From NCBI GenBank assembly GCA_023388955.1, contig JAEWFH010000061.1:1-12448 (forward strand): a stretch of DNA of 12,448 nt, written 5' to 3'. Source of the stretch: Pseudomonadota bacterium (GTDB lineage Bacteria > Pseudomonadota > Gammaproteobacteria > Xanthomonadales > Xanthomonadaceae). Every line of letters starts with the position of its first letter. The stretch's first letter is position 1. The notes under the pieces were generated by a model, which made no database searches, was not told the DNA's origin, and worked only from the letters and a program-made list of their open reading frames with translations. Positions 5,294 to 12,448 of this stretch are shown here, piece after piece. The position numbers and the translations under genes are program-made.

Positions 5294-6799
5294 ATGAAGG
5301 CGGCTGCGCTGCTGCGCGCGGGGGGGCTTGGCGTGCTGGTGTTCGGCGCCACCTGGCTGGCGGCGGTGCTGTACTGGCGCGCCAGCGCCACCGAGGTCAC
5401 CTCCGGACACCTGCTGGTGTGGCTGCTCGTCCTCCCGCTGCTGCTGTTCACCGCCCTGCTGGGCCTGCGAGCGCTGCTGCGCCGCCGCCGGGCAGGCCGC
5501 GCCACGCCCCCGGCAGGGGAGGAGGAAGGCAACGCCGCGTCCGACGCCGTTCCTGCCACGCCGGACCGCCCGCTGTACCTGCATGCGGCCACCGCCTGGA
5601 CGCGCGCCGGCAGCGACCCGGACGTGATCGCGGCGGCGCTCGCGAACCCGTCCCGCCCGCCGCTGCATCCCGGGTTGCGCGACTCCATGGGCCTGCCGGT
5701 CTTTGCCGCCGAGGCCGGGGACGTCGATCCCGGGTGGAGCGCCGGCTGGCTCGGCCGCCAGCTCGGCGAGCGCGTGGCTGCAGCGCAGCCCCCGCACGTG
5801 CTGCGCGCGCTGGCGCTGCTGGAACCGGTGGCCGAAGACCTCCTCCTCGCCGCCGCCGCGTCCGTCGCGAACCCCGCCCGCCCCGGGCTTGCGGTGCCGG
5901 CGGAGGACACCGGCCTGCATCCGCACGCCATGCACCACTCACGTTCGGCACGGGCCCCCGGCGGTGCCGCGCCGACGCCGCCGCTGTGCATCCAGCTGCT
6001 GTTGCCCGCGGCCTGGCCGGCACCGGTTCGCGAGGCCGCGGCCGCCCGGTTGGCGGAACTTGCCGCGGCCAGCGGCCTGGACGCAGGCCGTTTCATCATC
6101 GAAGCCTGTGCCGCGAACGGACCGGACGATGTCTGGCGCGCGCTGGAGCGGGCCGCCGCGCAGGACCTGGATGCGCCACGAGTGGTGCTGGCCACCGAAT
6201 CGATGCTGGATCCGTTGCGGATCGAACAGTTCGAAGCCCGCAACCAGCTGCTGGTCAGCGGCCATCTGGAAGGCCGGATCCCCGGCGAAGCCGCGGCCGG
6301 CCTGCTGCTTGCCGCCGCGCCCCTCCCGGCGCCGGGCGACCGGCCTCCGGTCCGGATGCACCGCTGCAGCCGGGCCGATGCCGGGCGTGGGCGCGAGGCC
6401 GTTGCCGGCTCCGCACGCCTGTTGCAGGACGCCGTCCGCACCGCCGGCCTGGAAGACGGGCCCCGTTGTGTGTTCACCGACGCCGACCATCGTCCCAGCC
6501 GGGCGGTGGAAGCGGCGGGGGCGATCCACGCCGTGCTGCCCGAGGCCGAGCTCGCCGTCGCCGCCCGGCACCTCGGCCTGGCCTGTGGCGATGCAGGCCT
6601 GGCCGCGCCGCTGGTGCTGCTGGCCGCAGCGGCTGCCCACGTGCACGTGGCTGGCGCCCCCGTCCTGGTGCTGGGCCTGGCGGGCGACGCGCGGCGTACC
6701 GCCCTGGCCCTGTCGCCGGTCCCGGTCCCTGGGCCGTCGCCGACCGATCCGGCGCGCTCCCCTGAAACCCACGCCGCCGCGGAGGCGGCGACCGCCTGA
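5294..6799 (+). CDS. T6SS-linked membrane protein with a degenerate beta-ketoacyl-synthase/thiolase-like domain
   Basis: A 501-residue protein. Two transmembrane helices (about 8-27 and 38-62) with a short periplasmic loop are followed by an Arg cluster (63-69), which places the long C-terminal part in the cytoplasm. From about residue 93 it resembles the thiolase/KAS fold: a helix then strand ending 'RVVLATESMLDPLRIEQFE' (296-314), as in the KAS region that leads to its 'PGEGAA' motif; 'GRIPGEAAAGLLLAA' (327-341); 'CVFTDADHR' (392-400); and 'LACGDAGLAAPLVLLA' (429-444), like the GDxGAA/GHTGAA loop near the KAS C-terminus. The Cys/His/His triad is not recognisable: the loop has Asp433 where a catalytic His would fit, and Cys272 in 'IEACAANG' is only a tentative match to the nucleophile. 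I infer a non-catalytic scaffold or ligand sensor. The ATG has GGAGG 5 bases upstream; tssM starts 16 bases after the stop. The fold call is from motif memory only; 'hypothetical membrane protein' is the cautious label. Confidence 0.75.
   Translation: MKAAALLRAGGLGVLVFGATWLAAVLYWRASATEVTSGHLLVWLLVLPLLLFTALLGLRALLRRRRAGRATPPAGEEEGNAASDAVPATPDRPLYLHAATAWTRAGSDPDVIAAALANPSRPPLHPGLRDSMGLPVFAAEAGDVDPGWSAGWLGRQLGERVAAAQPPHVLRALALLEPVAEDLLLAAAASVANPARPGLAVPAEDTGLHPHAMHHSRSARAPGGAAPTPPLCIQLLLPAAWPAPVREAAAARLAELAAASGLDAGRFIIEACAANGPDDVWRALERAAAQDLDAPRVVLATESMLDPLRIEQFEARNQLLVSGHLEGRIPGEAAAGLLLAAAPLPAPGDRPPVRMHRCSRADAGRGREAVAGSARLLQDAVRTAGLEDGPRCVFTDADHRPSRAVEAAGAIHAVLPEAELAVAARHLGLACGDAGLAAPLVLLAAAAAHVHVAGAPVLVLGLAGDARRTALALSPVPVPGPSPTDPARSPETHAAAEAATA
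5320..5326. repeat. Homopolymer tract of seven G near the start of the thiolase-like gene
   Basis: Seven G in a row fall in codons 9-11 (Ala-Gly-Gly), inside the first transmembrane helix of the 501-residue protein. Gain or loss of one base would change the frame almost from the start. Confidence 0.85.
6772..6790 (+). repeat. Perfect 7-bp inverted repeat at the junction before tssM
   Basis: CGCCGCC (6772-6778) pairs with GGCGGCG (6784-6790) around a 5-base loop, in the last codons of the thiolase-like gene and 26 bases before the tssM ATG. It encodes an Ala-rich C-terminus, so codon use alone could explain it. A hairpin in the mRNA could affect stability or coupling between the two genes. 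Confidence 0.3.
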
Positions 6800-6815
6800 G
6801 CATGGACGTACCGCA

Positions 6816-9800
6816 ATGAGAAGTTTCTGGATGAACCTGCGTTACTGGTTGAGCGACTACCGGGTGCTCGCCGCGCTGGCGCTGCTGGCCGCGTACTTCG
6901 GCCGGGACGGCCTGCTGGCGGCGGGAGGGTGGCTGCTGGCGGCCGTGTTGATCGGAGCGGTGGCCTGGCTGCTGGTCGTGGCCATCCGCCGCTGGCGCGC
7001 GCGCAAGGCTGCCAAGGGGCTGGACGACATGGTGGCGGGCCAGGCCGACCAGGCGGTCGCCAGCGCCGAGCCGGCCGCGAAGGCGCAGGCCGAGGCGCTG
7101 CGCGAGCGCATGGCCGAGGCGGTCAAGGCGATCAAGTCCTCGCGGATCGGCCAGGCCCGCGGCACCGCCGCGCTGTACGAGCTGCCGTGGTACGTGATCA
7201 TCGGCAACCCGGCGGCCGGCAAGAGCACCGCGATCCTCAACTCGGGGCTGCGCTTTCCGTTCGAGGACAACCGCAGCGCGGTGATCCACGGCCTGGGTGG
7301 CACCCGCAACTGCGACTGGTACTTCACCACCGAAGGCATCGTGCTCGACACCGCCGGGCGCTACTCGGTCAGCGCCGGGGACCGGCTGGAGTGGCTGACC
7401 TTCCTCGACCTGCTCAAGAAGCACCGGCCGCGCGCGCCGATCAACGGCATCCTCATCGCCGCCTCGATCGCCGAGCTGTCGGGCAGCAAGCCCGAGTTCG
7501 CCATCGACCTGGCCAAGAACCTGCGCCAGCGGGTGCAGGAACTGACCGAGCGGCTGGAGGTGCACGCCCCGGTCTACGTGGTGTTCACCAAGGCCGACCT
7601 GATCAACGGGTTCTCCGACTTCTTCCGCGGGCTGGACCCGGCCGAGCGCGAGAATGCCTGGGGCGCCACGCTGCCCTATGAAGTAGGTGCCCAGGACGAT
7701 GCGCTGGCCGCCTTCGACCGCCACTTCGACGAGCTCGCCGACGGGCTGCGCGAGGCCGGGCTGGCGCAGATGGCGATGGCCCGCGGCCGCGAGGTGGCGC
7801 CGGGGCTGCTGACCATGCCGATGGAGTTCAACGGCATCAAGCCGGCACTGCGCACCTTCATCGCCACCCTGTTCGAGGACAACCCCTACCAGTTCAAGCC
7901 GGTGTTCCGCGGCTTCTATTTCACCAGCGCGCTGCAGGAGGGCGTGGCGGTGCAGCCGGCCACCGAGCGGGTGGAGCGGCAGTTCGCGCTGTCCTCGGGC
8001 GAGCCGCTGGAGGCGGTGGCGCCGGCGGACTCGAGCTACTTCCTGCAGGGGCTGTTCCGGCGCGTCATCTTCGCCGACCGCGGGCTGGTACGGCAGTACG
8101 CCAGCCGCGGTCGCGCGCGGCTGCGCTACGCCTCCTTCTTCGCCGCGGTGCTGGTGCTGGGCGGCGCGCTCGCGGCCTGGACCTGGTCGTACACCGGCAA
8201 CCACCAGCTGGTGGCCGACGTCACCGCCGACCTGGAGGAAGCGATCGCGGTGCAGGAGGGCTCGGTGGACCTGGGCTCGCGCATCCACGCGTTGCTGGCC
8301 CTGCAGGACCGCCTGGAGCAGCTCGAGCGCTATCGCGACGACCGTCCGCTGGGCCTTGGCTTCGGCCTCTATCAGGGTGAAGCGCTGGAGGCGAAGCTGC
8401 GCCGGGAGTATTTCCACGGCATGCGCCAGGTGATGCTGGATCCGGTGACGGCCCGGCTGGAGGACTACCTGGCGCAGGTGGTCGCCAACCGCGCCTCGTT
8501 GCAGGCGCCCGCCAGTGGCGTGGAGGCGGCGGGCGAGCCGCAGCAGGCGCGTGACCCGGAGGGCGGACAGGCGCAGCTGTACGAGGAAGCCTCGCCGACC
8601 GACCCGCAGGATGCCTACAACGCACTCAAGACCTACCTGATGCTGGCGGATCCGGCGAAGGTCGAAGGGCTGCACCTGGGCGACCAGCTGACCCGCTTCT
8701 GGCGGGGCTGGCTGGAGGCCAACCGTGGCGACATGCCGCGCGAGGAAATGCTGCGCGCCGCCGGCCGGCTGATGAGCTACCACGTGCGCCAGGCCGGCGA
8801 GCCCGGCTGGCCGCTGCTGGAAACCCGCTATGGCCTGGTCGACGACAGCCGCCAGGCGCTGCGCCAGGTGATGCGCGGCGCCTCCGCCCGGGACCGCGTG
8901 TACGCGCAGATCAAGGCGCGCGCCGCCACCCGCTTCAGCCCGGTCACCGTGGCCGGCCTGCTCGGCGATGCGCACTCCGGCGGCCTGCTGGCGGGCAGCC
9001 ACCAGGTGCCGGGTGCGTTCACCCGCCAGGCCTGGGAGGAGTACGTTGCCGATGCGATCGCCGAGGCTGCCGGCACCGAGCTCAGCAGCACCGACTGGGT
9101 GCTGGAGTCGACGGTGCAGAGCGACCTGACCCTGGCCGGCAGCCCGCAGCACATCACCGCCGAGCTGGCCGGGCTGTACAAGGCCGAGTACGCACGGGAG
9201 TGGCAGCGTTTCCTGGAAGGAGTCAGCGTTGCGCGCTTCGATGGCTTCCCGGATGCGGTCGAGCGGATGAACCTCCTGGGCGATCCGTCCGCGTCCCCGT
9301 TGCGCACGCTGCTGGAAGCGGTGAACCACGAGACCGTGTGGGACAACCCGGCCGCTGCAAGCGAACTGGCCGGGGCTGCGCGTGGCGGCATCGTGGCCTG
9401 GTTCAACCGGGTGGTGATGCGCCGCAATCCCACGCCGGTCGCGATGCAGCTCGACCCGGAGACCGGCCGGCAGCAACCCGCGGAGGCCGGCCCGGTCGGC
9501 AGCCGCTTCGCCGGGCTTGCCCGGCTGCTGGCGCCGCACGAGGGCGGCCCGTCCCTGATGGACCGCTACTTCGAATCGCTGGGCGGCGTGCGCAGTCGCC
9601 TCAACTCCATCCACACCCAGGGGGATCCGGGTCCGGGTGCGCGCAAGCTGATGCAGCAGACCCTCGATGGCGAGGGATCGGAATTGTCGGCGACGCTGCG
9701 GCTGGTCGACGAGCAGATGCTCAACGGGTTGGCCGCGGACGAGCGCGGGATGCTGCGTCCACTGCTGCTGCGGCCGCTGGTGCAGGGTTTCGCCGCGCTC

Positions 9801-10565
9801 GTGGCGCCGACCGAGGACGAGCTCAACCGCACCTGGGCGGCGCAGGTCCACCAGCCGTTCGAGGAGGGCATCGGCCGTCGCTATCCCTACGCCGCGAACG
9901 CGGACGTGCAGGCCGCCCAGGGTGACATCGACCGCATCTTCGGCCCGTCCGGGGCGATTGCCCGCTTCGGCGAGGAGGCCCTGGGCACGCTGGTGATCCG
10001 CCGCGGCAATACCCTCACGCCGCGGCGCTGGGCCGACATCGGCATCGGCCTGGGGCCGGAGCTGGTCGCCGGCTACGGGCAATGGGTCGGGGGCAGCGCC
10101 GCGGACAGTCCGCAGATGGTGTTCCAGGTGCTGCCGATGCCGGCGCGCGGCCGCGAGTACTCGCTGGTGGTGGATGGCCAGCGCCTGCGCTACCGCAACA
10201 CCCCACCGCAGTGGCACACCTTCCAGCTGCCGGGGGAGGGCGTGCCCGGGGTGGAGATCACCGCGGTGACCGGCGACGGCCGCGAGGTGCAGGTGTTCAA
10301 TGCGCCCGGCAATGGTGCAACCGAGGCCATGTTCGCCGCGGCACGCGCCTCCGAACTGGGCGACCAGCATTACCGGCTGACCTGGGAGCGGGGCGGGGCG
10401 GAGGTTTCGGTGGAGTTGCGGATCATCAGCTCGGTGCAGCCCAATGCCACGGCCAGCGATTCCATCGGCTTGCGGTTGCCGCCGCTGGTGGCCGGCACCC
10501 CCGCACCGGAAGCCCCCGGCGCGGGGAGCGCCGGGGTGGTGGCCAGCCCGGCGGGGACCCGCTGA
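6816..10565 (+). CDS. tssM: TssM (IcmF), T6SS inner-membrane complex component
   Basis: A 1249-residue protein, within the usual size of TssM. Two N-terminal transmembrane helices (about 17-30 and 34-56) precede a cytoplasmic NTPase-like domain. It shows a Walker A/P-loop 'GNPAAGKST' (130-138), 'DTAGRYS' (178-184) as the Walker B/G3 site, and 'TKAD' (258-261) as the G4-like motif. The family sequence 'FFRGLDPAERENAWGATLPY' follows. A third helix lies at about 435-458 ('LVLGGALAAWTWSY'), and the remaining ~790 residues are periplasmic, ending in the C-terminal IcmF domain and a Pro/Ala-rich tail. TssM with TssL and TssJ forms the trans-envelope channel base that docks the T6SS tail. The ATG at 6816 has only a weak ribosome site, so translation is probably coupled to the gene ending 16 bases upstream; an ATG at 6831 is the alternative. 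Its TGA overlaps the tagF ATG by one base. The intact P-loop suggests nucleotide binding. Confidence 0.97.
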   Translation: MRSFWMNLRYWLSDYRVLAALALLAAYFGRDGLLAAGGWLLAAVLIGAVAWLLVVAIRRWRARKAAKGLDDMVAGQADQAVASAEPAAKAQAEALRERMAEAVKAIKSSRIGQARGTAALYELPWYVIIGNPAAGKSTAILNSGLRFPFEDNRSAVIHGLGGTRNCDWYFTTEGIVLDTAGRYSVSAGDRLEWLTFLDLLKKHRPRAPINGILIAASIAELSGSKPEFAIDLAKNLRQRVQELTERLEVHAPVYVVFTKADLINGFSDFFRGLDPAERENAWGATLPYEVGAQDDALAAFDRHFDELADGLREAGLAQMAMARGREVAPGLLTMPMEFNGIKPALRTFIATLFEDNPYQFKPVFRGFYFTSALQEGVAVQPATERVERQFALSSGEPLEAVAPADSSYFLQGLFRRVIFADRGLVRQYASRGRARLRYASFFAAVLVLGGALAAWTWSYTGNHQLVADVTADLEEAIAVQEGSVDLGSRIHALLALQDRLEQLERYRDDRPLGLGFGLYQGEALEAKLRREYFHGMRQVMLDPVTARLEDYLAQVVANRASLQAPASGVEAAGEPQQARDPEGGQAQLYEEASPTDPQDAYNALKTYLMLADPAKVEGLHLGDQLTRFWRGWLEANRGDMPREEMLRAAGRLMSYHVRQAGEPGWPLLETRYGLVDDSRQALRQVMRGASARDRVYAQIKARAATRFSPVTVAGLLGDAHSGGLLAGSHQVPGAFTRQAWEEYVADAIAEAAGTELSSTDWVLESTVQSDLTLAGSPQHITAELAGLYKAEYAREWQRFLEGVSVARFDGFPDAVERMNLLGDPSASPLRTLLEAVNHETVWDNPAAASELAGAARGGIVAWFNRVVMRRNPTPVAMQLDPETGRQQPAEAGPVGSRFAGLARLLAPHEGGPSLMDRYFESLGGVRSRLNSIHTQGDPGPGARKLMQQTLDGEGSELSATLRLVDEQMLNGLAADERGMLRPLLLRPLVQGFAALVAPTEDELNRTWAAQVHQPFEEGIGRRYPYAANADVQAAQGDIDRIFGPSGAIARFGEEALGTLVIRRGNTLTPRRWADIGIGLGPELVAGYGQWVGGSAADSPQMVFQVLPMPARGREYSLVVDGQRLRYRNTPPQWHTFQLPGEGVPGVEITAVTGDGREVQVFNAPGNGATEAMFAAARASELGDQHYRLTWERGGAEVSVELRIISSVQPNATASDSIGLRLPPLVAGTPAPEAPGAGSAGVVASPAGTR

Positions 10566-11572
10566 TGGCGGTGGCCGAGGCGCGCGAGGCGCAACTGCCG
10601 GTGGGCTGCTTCGGCAAGCTGCCCAGTCGCGGCGACTTCGTTGGTGGCGAGGGCAGCCACCAGCTGATGCAGATGCTGGACCGCTGGAGCGGGGATGCGC
10701 TGGAGCGGATGGCCCGCAATCCGGCCTGGCGCCAGCTCTACGACGAGGCGCCGCCGCTGCATTTCGCCTTCCTGGGCTCGGCGAACCGGGTCGCCGTGGG
10801 CGGCCACTTCCTGCCCAGCCGTGATGCCTCCGGACGGCGCTTTCCGTTCCTGCTCGCATGCCGGATGGAAGTGGCGCGGCCGCTGGGCTTCATCGCCCGT
10901 GCGCCACTGGCACTGTCGCGGCCGTGGTCGCTGATGGGACGGCTTGGACAACAGGCGCTGGCGGCCGACGACGCGGCACCTGCGCTGCGCGACATCGCCG
11001 CCACGCGGCTGTCGATCGGCCCCGGCACCCAGGCCTGGGACGGGGCATTCGAGGACTTCCTGGAGTTGCAGGACATCGCCGCGCTGCAGGCGCTGCTGCG
11101 TGGTTCCGGGCATCCGCACCTGTCCCTGCGCCACGCCCTGCCGGCGCTGGGCCTGCTGCTGCAGCCGGTGGCGGCCGCGGCCGGCGGGGTCGACAAGGGC
11201 CTTGCCCTGCCACTGCCCGCCGACCCCCTGTACCGCCCGCTGGTGGCGGCGTTCTGGCTCGACCTGGCGTCGGGCTTCCTTGGCCGCGCCGACTTCGAGC
11301 TGGTGCTGCTGCTGCGCGAGGGCACCGGCGTGGACGGGCAGGGACCGTGCCTGTTGCTGGGCTTCAACGGTGCGGATGGGCGCACCCTGCATGCCGCGCT
11401 GGACCCGGCCGAGGCCGCGCAGCGCTTCATTCCGATCGGCGAGGCGGACTGGGTGGAGGAGCAGCTGTCCGCCGACCACGGTCTCAACAAGCTCGCCAGC
11501 CACCTCGACCGCGGCGAGCTGGCGCTGGGCACCGCGCGCACGGCCTTCAACCGGACCTTCCTGGGAACCTGA
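10565..11572 (+). CDS. tagF: TagF, T6SS-associated post-translational regulator
   Basis: A 335-residue protein that opens with the TagF (DUF2094/SciT) signature 'PVGCFGKLPSRGDFV' (12-26), followed by 'FAFLGSANRVAVGGHFLPSRDASGRRFPFLLAC', which is typical of the family's N-terminal domain (about 1-130). The C-terminal half is less conserved and ends in a region with 'SADHGLNKLASHLDRG'. There is no signal peptide or membrane helix, so it is cytoplasmic. In Pseudomonas aeruginosa, TagF represses the H1-T6SS post-translationally, in parallel with the PpkA/PppA/Fha threonine-phosphorylation pathway. No kinase, phosphatase (free or fused) or Fha protein is visible here. The ATG overlaps the tssM stop (TGATG), a strong sign of translational coupling, and the next gene begins one base after the stop. 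Length is at the upper end for stand-alone TagF. Confidence 0.93.
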   Translation: MAVAEAREAQLPVGCFGKLPSRGDFVGGEGSHQLMQMLDRWSGDALERMARNPAWRQLYDEAPPLHFAFLGSANRVAVGGHFLPSRDASGRRFPFLLACRMEVARPLGFIARAPLALSRPWSLMGRLGQQALAADDAAPALRDIAATRLSIGPGTQAWDGAFEDFLELQDIAALQALLRGSGHPHLSLRHALPALGLLLQPVAAAAGGVDKGLALPLPADPLYRPLVAAFWLDLASGFLGRADFELVLLLREGTGVDGQGPCLLLGFNGADGRTLHAALDPAEAAQRFIPIGEADWVEEQLSADHGLNKLASHLDRGELALGTARTAFNRTFLGT

Positions 11573-11573
11573 C

Positions 11574-12380
11574 ATGCACGCTGATCCTGCACGCAACCGC
11601 TTCCATGCCCGCGCGCTGGGCGTCCTGTTGCCGGCCCTGTTGCCGGCCCTGTTGCTGGTGGCGCCAGCCGCGCTGGCGCAGTCATCCGCCGCCCCGGTCA
11701 TCGCCGCCGGCACCGTGCCCGACGAGGCCAGCCGTGCCGCGGTGCTGGCGCGGCTGCATGCGCTGTACGGCGCCGCCCGGGTGGTCGACCGCATCGAGGT
11801 CGACAGCGTGGTCGCGCCCGCCAACTGGGCCGAGCGCGTGGCCGGAATGCTCGATCCGGCGCTCACCGACGTGTCCGGTGGAGAGCTTGTGATCGACGGC
11901 AACAGCGTGCGCATCCGCGGCAACGTCGCCAACGAAGCCCGGCGCCAGCAGGTCGCCAGCGTGCTCGCCACTGCGGCCGGCCCCGGCTACCAGATCCACA
12001 ACGGACTGCGTGCCGAAGGCGCCGACAGCCAGGCGGTGCTGGACCAGGCCCTGGCCGACCGCATCATCGAGTTCCGCAGCGGCAGCGCCGAGCTGACCGC
12101 CGGTGGCCGCGCGATCCTCGACGAGATGGCCGCCGCACTGGCGGAGATCGGTGGCCAGCAGGTGCAGGTGATCGGCCACACCGACAGCGTCGGCGCGCGC
12201 CAGGCCAACGTGGCGCTGAGCCTGCAGCGGGCCATCGCGGTCAAGGCCTACCTGGAGGCCGCTGGCGTGGACGCCGACAACCTCGGTGTCCAGGGTTTCG
12301 GGCCCGACCGGCCAGTCGCCGACAACGCTACCGACGAGGGCCGCGCGCGCAACCGGCGGATCGAGTTCCGCGTGCTGTGA
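11574..12380 (+). CDS. Secreted OmpA-family peptidoglycan-binding protein of the T6SS run, TagN-like
   Basis: A 268-residue protein. The long signal peptide (about 1-35) has a Leu/Pro/Ala core and an ALA-Q cleavage site after residue 35. Residues about 50-148 contain 'GGELVIDGNSVRIRGNVANEARRQQVASVL', which resembles a BON-type fold. The OmpA C-terminal domain covers about 160-268: 'IEFRSGSAEL', 'IGHTDSVG', 'LSLQRAIAVKAYLEAAGV', 'GFGPDRPVADN', 'NRRIEFRVL'. Asp204 and Arg219, 15 residues apart, match the pair that binds diaminopimelate in OmpA of Acinetobacter baumannii (D271/R286), so peptidoglycan binding is likely. There is no lipobox and no beta-barrel, so it should be a soluble periplasmic protein. 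A tssM-tagF-tagN order in other T6SS loci suggests a role anchoring the membrane complex to the wall. The ATG follows the tagF stop by one base, with GGGA 7 bases before it. The TagN name is inferred from context. Confidence 0.9.
   Translation: MHADPARNRFHARALGVLLPALLPALLLVAPAALAQSSAAPVIAAGTVPDEASRAAVLARLHALYGAARVVDRIEVDSVVAPANWAERVAGMLDPALTDVSGGELVIDGNSVRIRGNVANEARRQQVASVLATAAGPGYQIHNGLRAEGADSQAVLDQALADRIIEFRSGSAELTAGGRAILDEMAAALAEIGGQQVQVIGHTDSVGARQANVALSLQRAIAVKAYLEAAGVDADNLGVQGFGPDRPVADNATDEGRARNRRIEFRVL
11625..11654 (+). repeat. 12-base tandem repeat in the signal-peptide coding region
   Basis: CTGTTGCCGGCC occurs twice in tandem (11625-11636 and 11637-11648) and is followed by a half copy CTGTTG (11649-11654). 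It encodes the repeating 'LLPALLPALL' core of the signal peptide. Unit length is a multiple of three, so slippage would change the hydrophobic core by four residues without frameshift. Confidence 0.8.
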
Positions 12381-12388
12381 CCCCGGGT

Positions 12389-12414
12389 GCAGGCACGGGC
12401 GGCGCAGGCACGGG
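12389..12414 (+). repeat. 11-base direct repeat in the 3' flank of the last gene
   Basis: GCAGGCACGGG occurs at 12389-12399 and 12404-12414 (period 15) in the 68 non-coding bases after the OmpA-family stop. No terminator with a T-run is visible before the window ends. The repeat may be simple low-complexity GC sequence. Confidence 0.6.
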
Positions 12415-12448
12415 GCGGCTCCCGGCCACGCCCGGCCCGGCCCGCTGC

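Noticed and set aside
5294..6799. The thiolase-like gene as a recent duplicate of oleA, 2 kb away
   Set aside because: The two proteins share no visible stretch of sequence. OleA is FabH-like with its triad, whereas the other resembles FabF-type KAS motifs, so the proximity looks coincidental.
6474..10859. A 1461-codon open frame on the minus strand, antisense to tssM and its neighbours
   Set aside because: It is a shadow frame caused by strong G/C third-position bias. Its translation is low-complexity (His/Gln/Arg/Gly/Ala-rich) with no domain motif, while the plus strand encodes a clear TssM.
1..12448. CRISPR array, tRNA, rRNA, insertion sequence or prophage
   Set aside because: No regularly spaced repeats, cloverleaf sequence, transposase, integrase or phage structural gene was seen in reading the window.

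Overview
The window is very GC-rich, densely coded DNA with strong G/C third-position bias. The clearest taxonomic signal is a 338-residue OleA that matches, from memory, the Xanthomonas campestris enzyme in length, ends and active-site residues. This points to Xanthomonadaceae (Lysobacter, Luteimonas, Pseudoxanthomonas or Stenotrophomonas type). No tRNA, rRNA, CRISPR array, insertion sequence or phage gene was seen.

Left part (1-4108), housekeeping-type genes. The window opens inside a two-domain M16B zinc-peptidase-like gene, whose metal-binding half lies upstream. A long, nearly perfect hairpin follows. Next come a small DUF4156-type outer-membrane lipoprotein gene and oleA, the thiolase-fold enzyme that condenses two fatty acyl-CoAs for long-chain olefin synthesis. 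No oleB, oleC or oleD is present here. Only 6 bases beyond oleA, and convergent with it, lies an unrecognised gene for a membrane-tethered protein with a four-cysteine tail.

Right part (4109-12448), one arm of a type VI secretion system (T6SS). A divergent intergenic region leads into a rightward run of five genes: a membrane-anchored M15 peptidoglycan endopeptidase resembling TagX; a two-transmembrane protein with a degenerate beta-ketoacyl-synthase/thiolase-like cytoplasmic domain; TssM (IcmF); TagF; and a secreted OmpA-type peptidoglycan-binding protein resembling TagN. The last four are tightly packed (16-base gap, 1-base overlap, 1-base gap), so they are probably one operon. The peptidase lies 149 bases upstream and may share the transcript.

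The genes make sense together. The endopeptidase would open the peptidoglycan locally, TssM would span the inner membrane and periplasm, the OmpA-type protein would hold the assembly to the wall, and TagF would repress firing post-translationally. Sheath, tube, baseplate, ClpV, TssL, TssJ and effector genes are not in view.

The most unusual item is the thiolase-like protein at 5294-6799, directly upstream of tssM, where a structural partner such as tssL is often found. It keeps fold-level signatures but seems to have lost the catalytic triad, which suggests a structural or regulatory pseudoenzyme.
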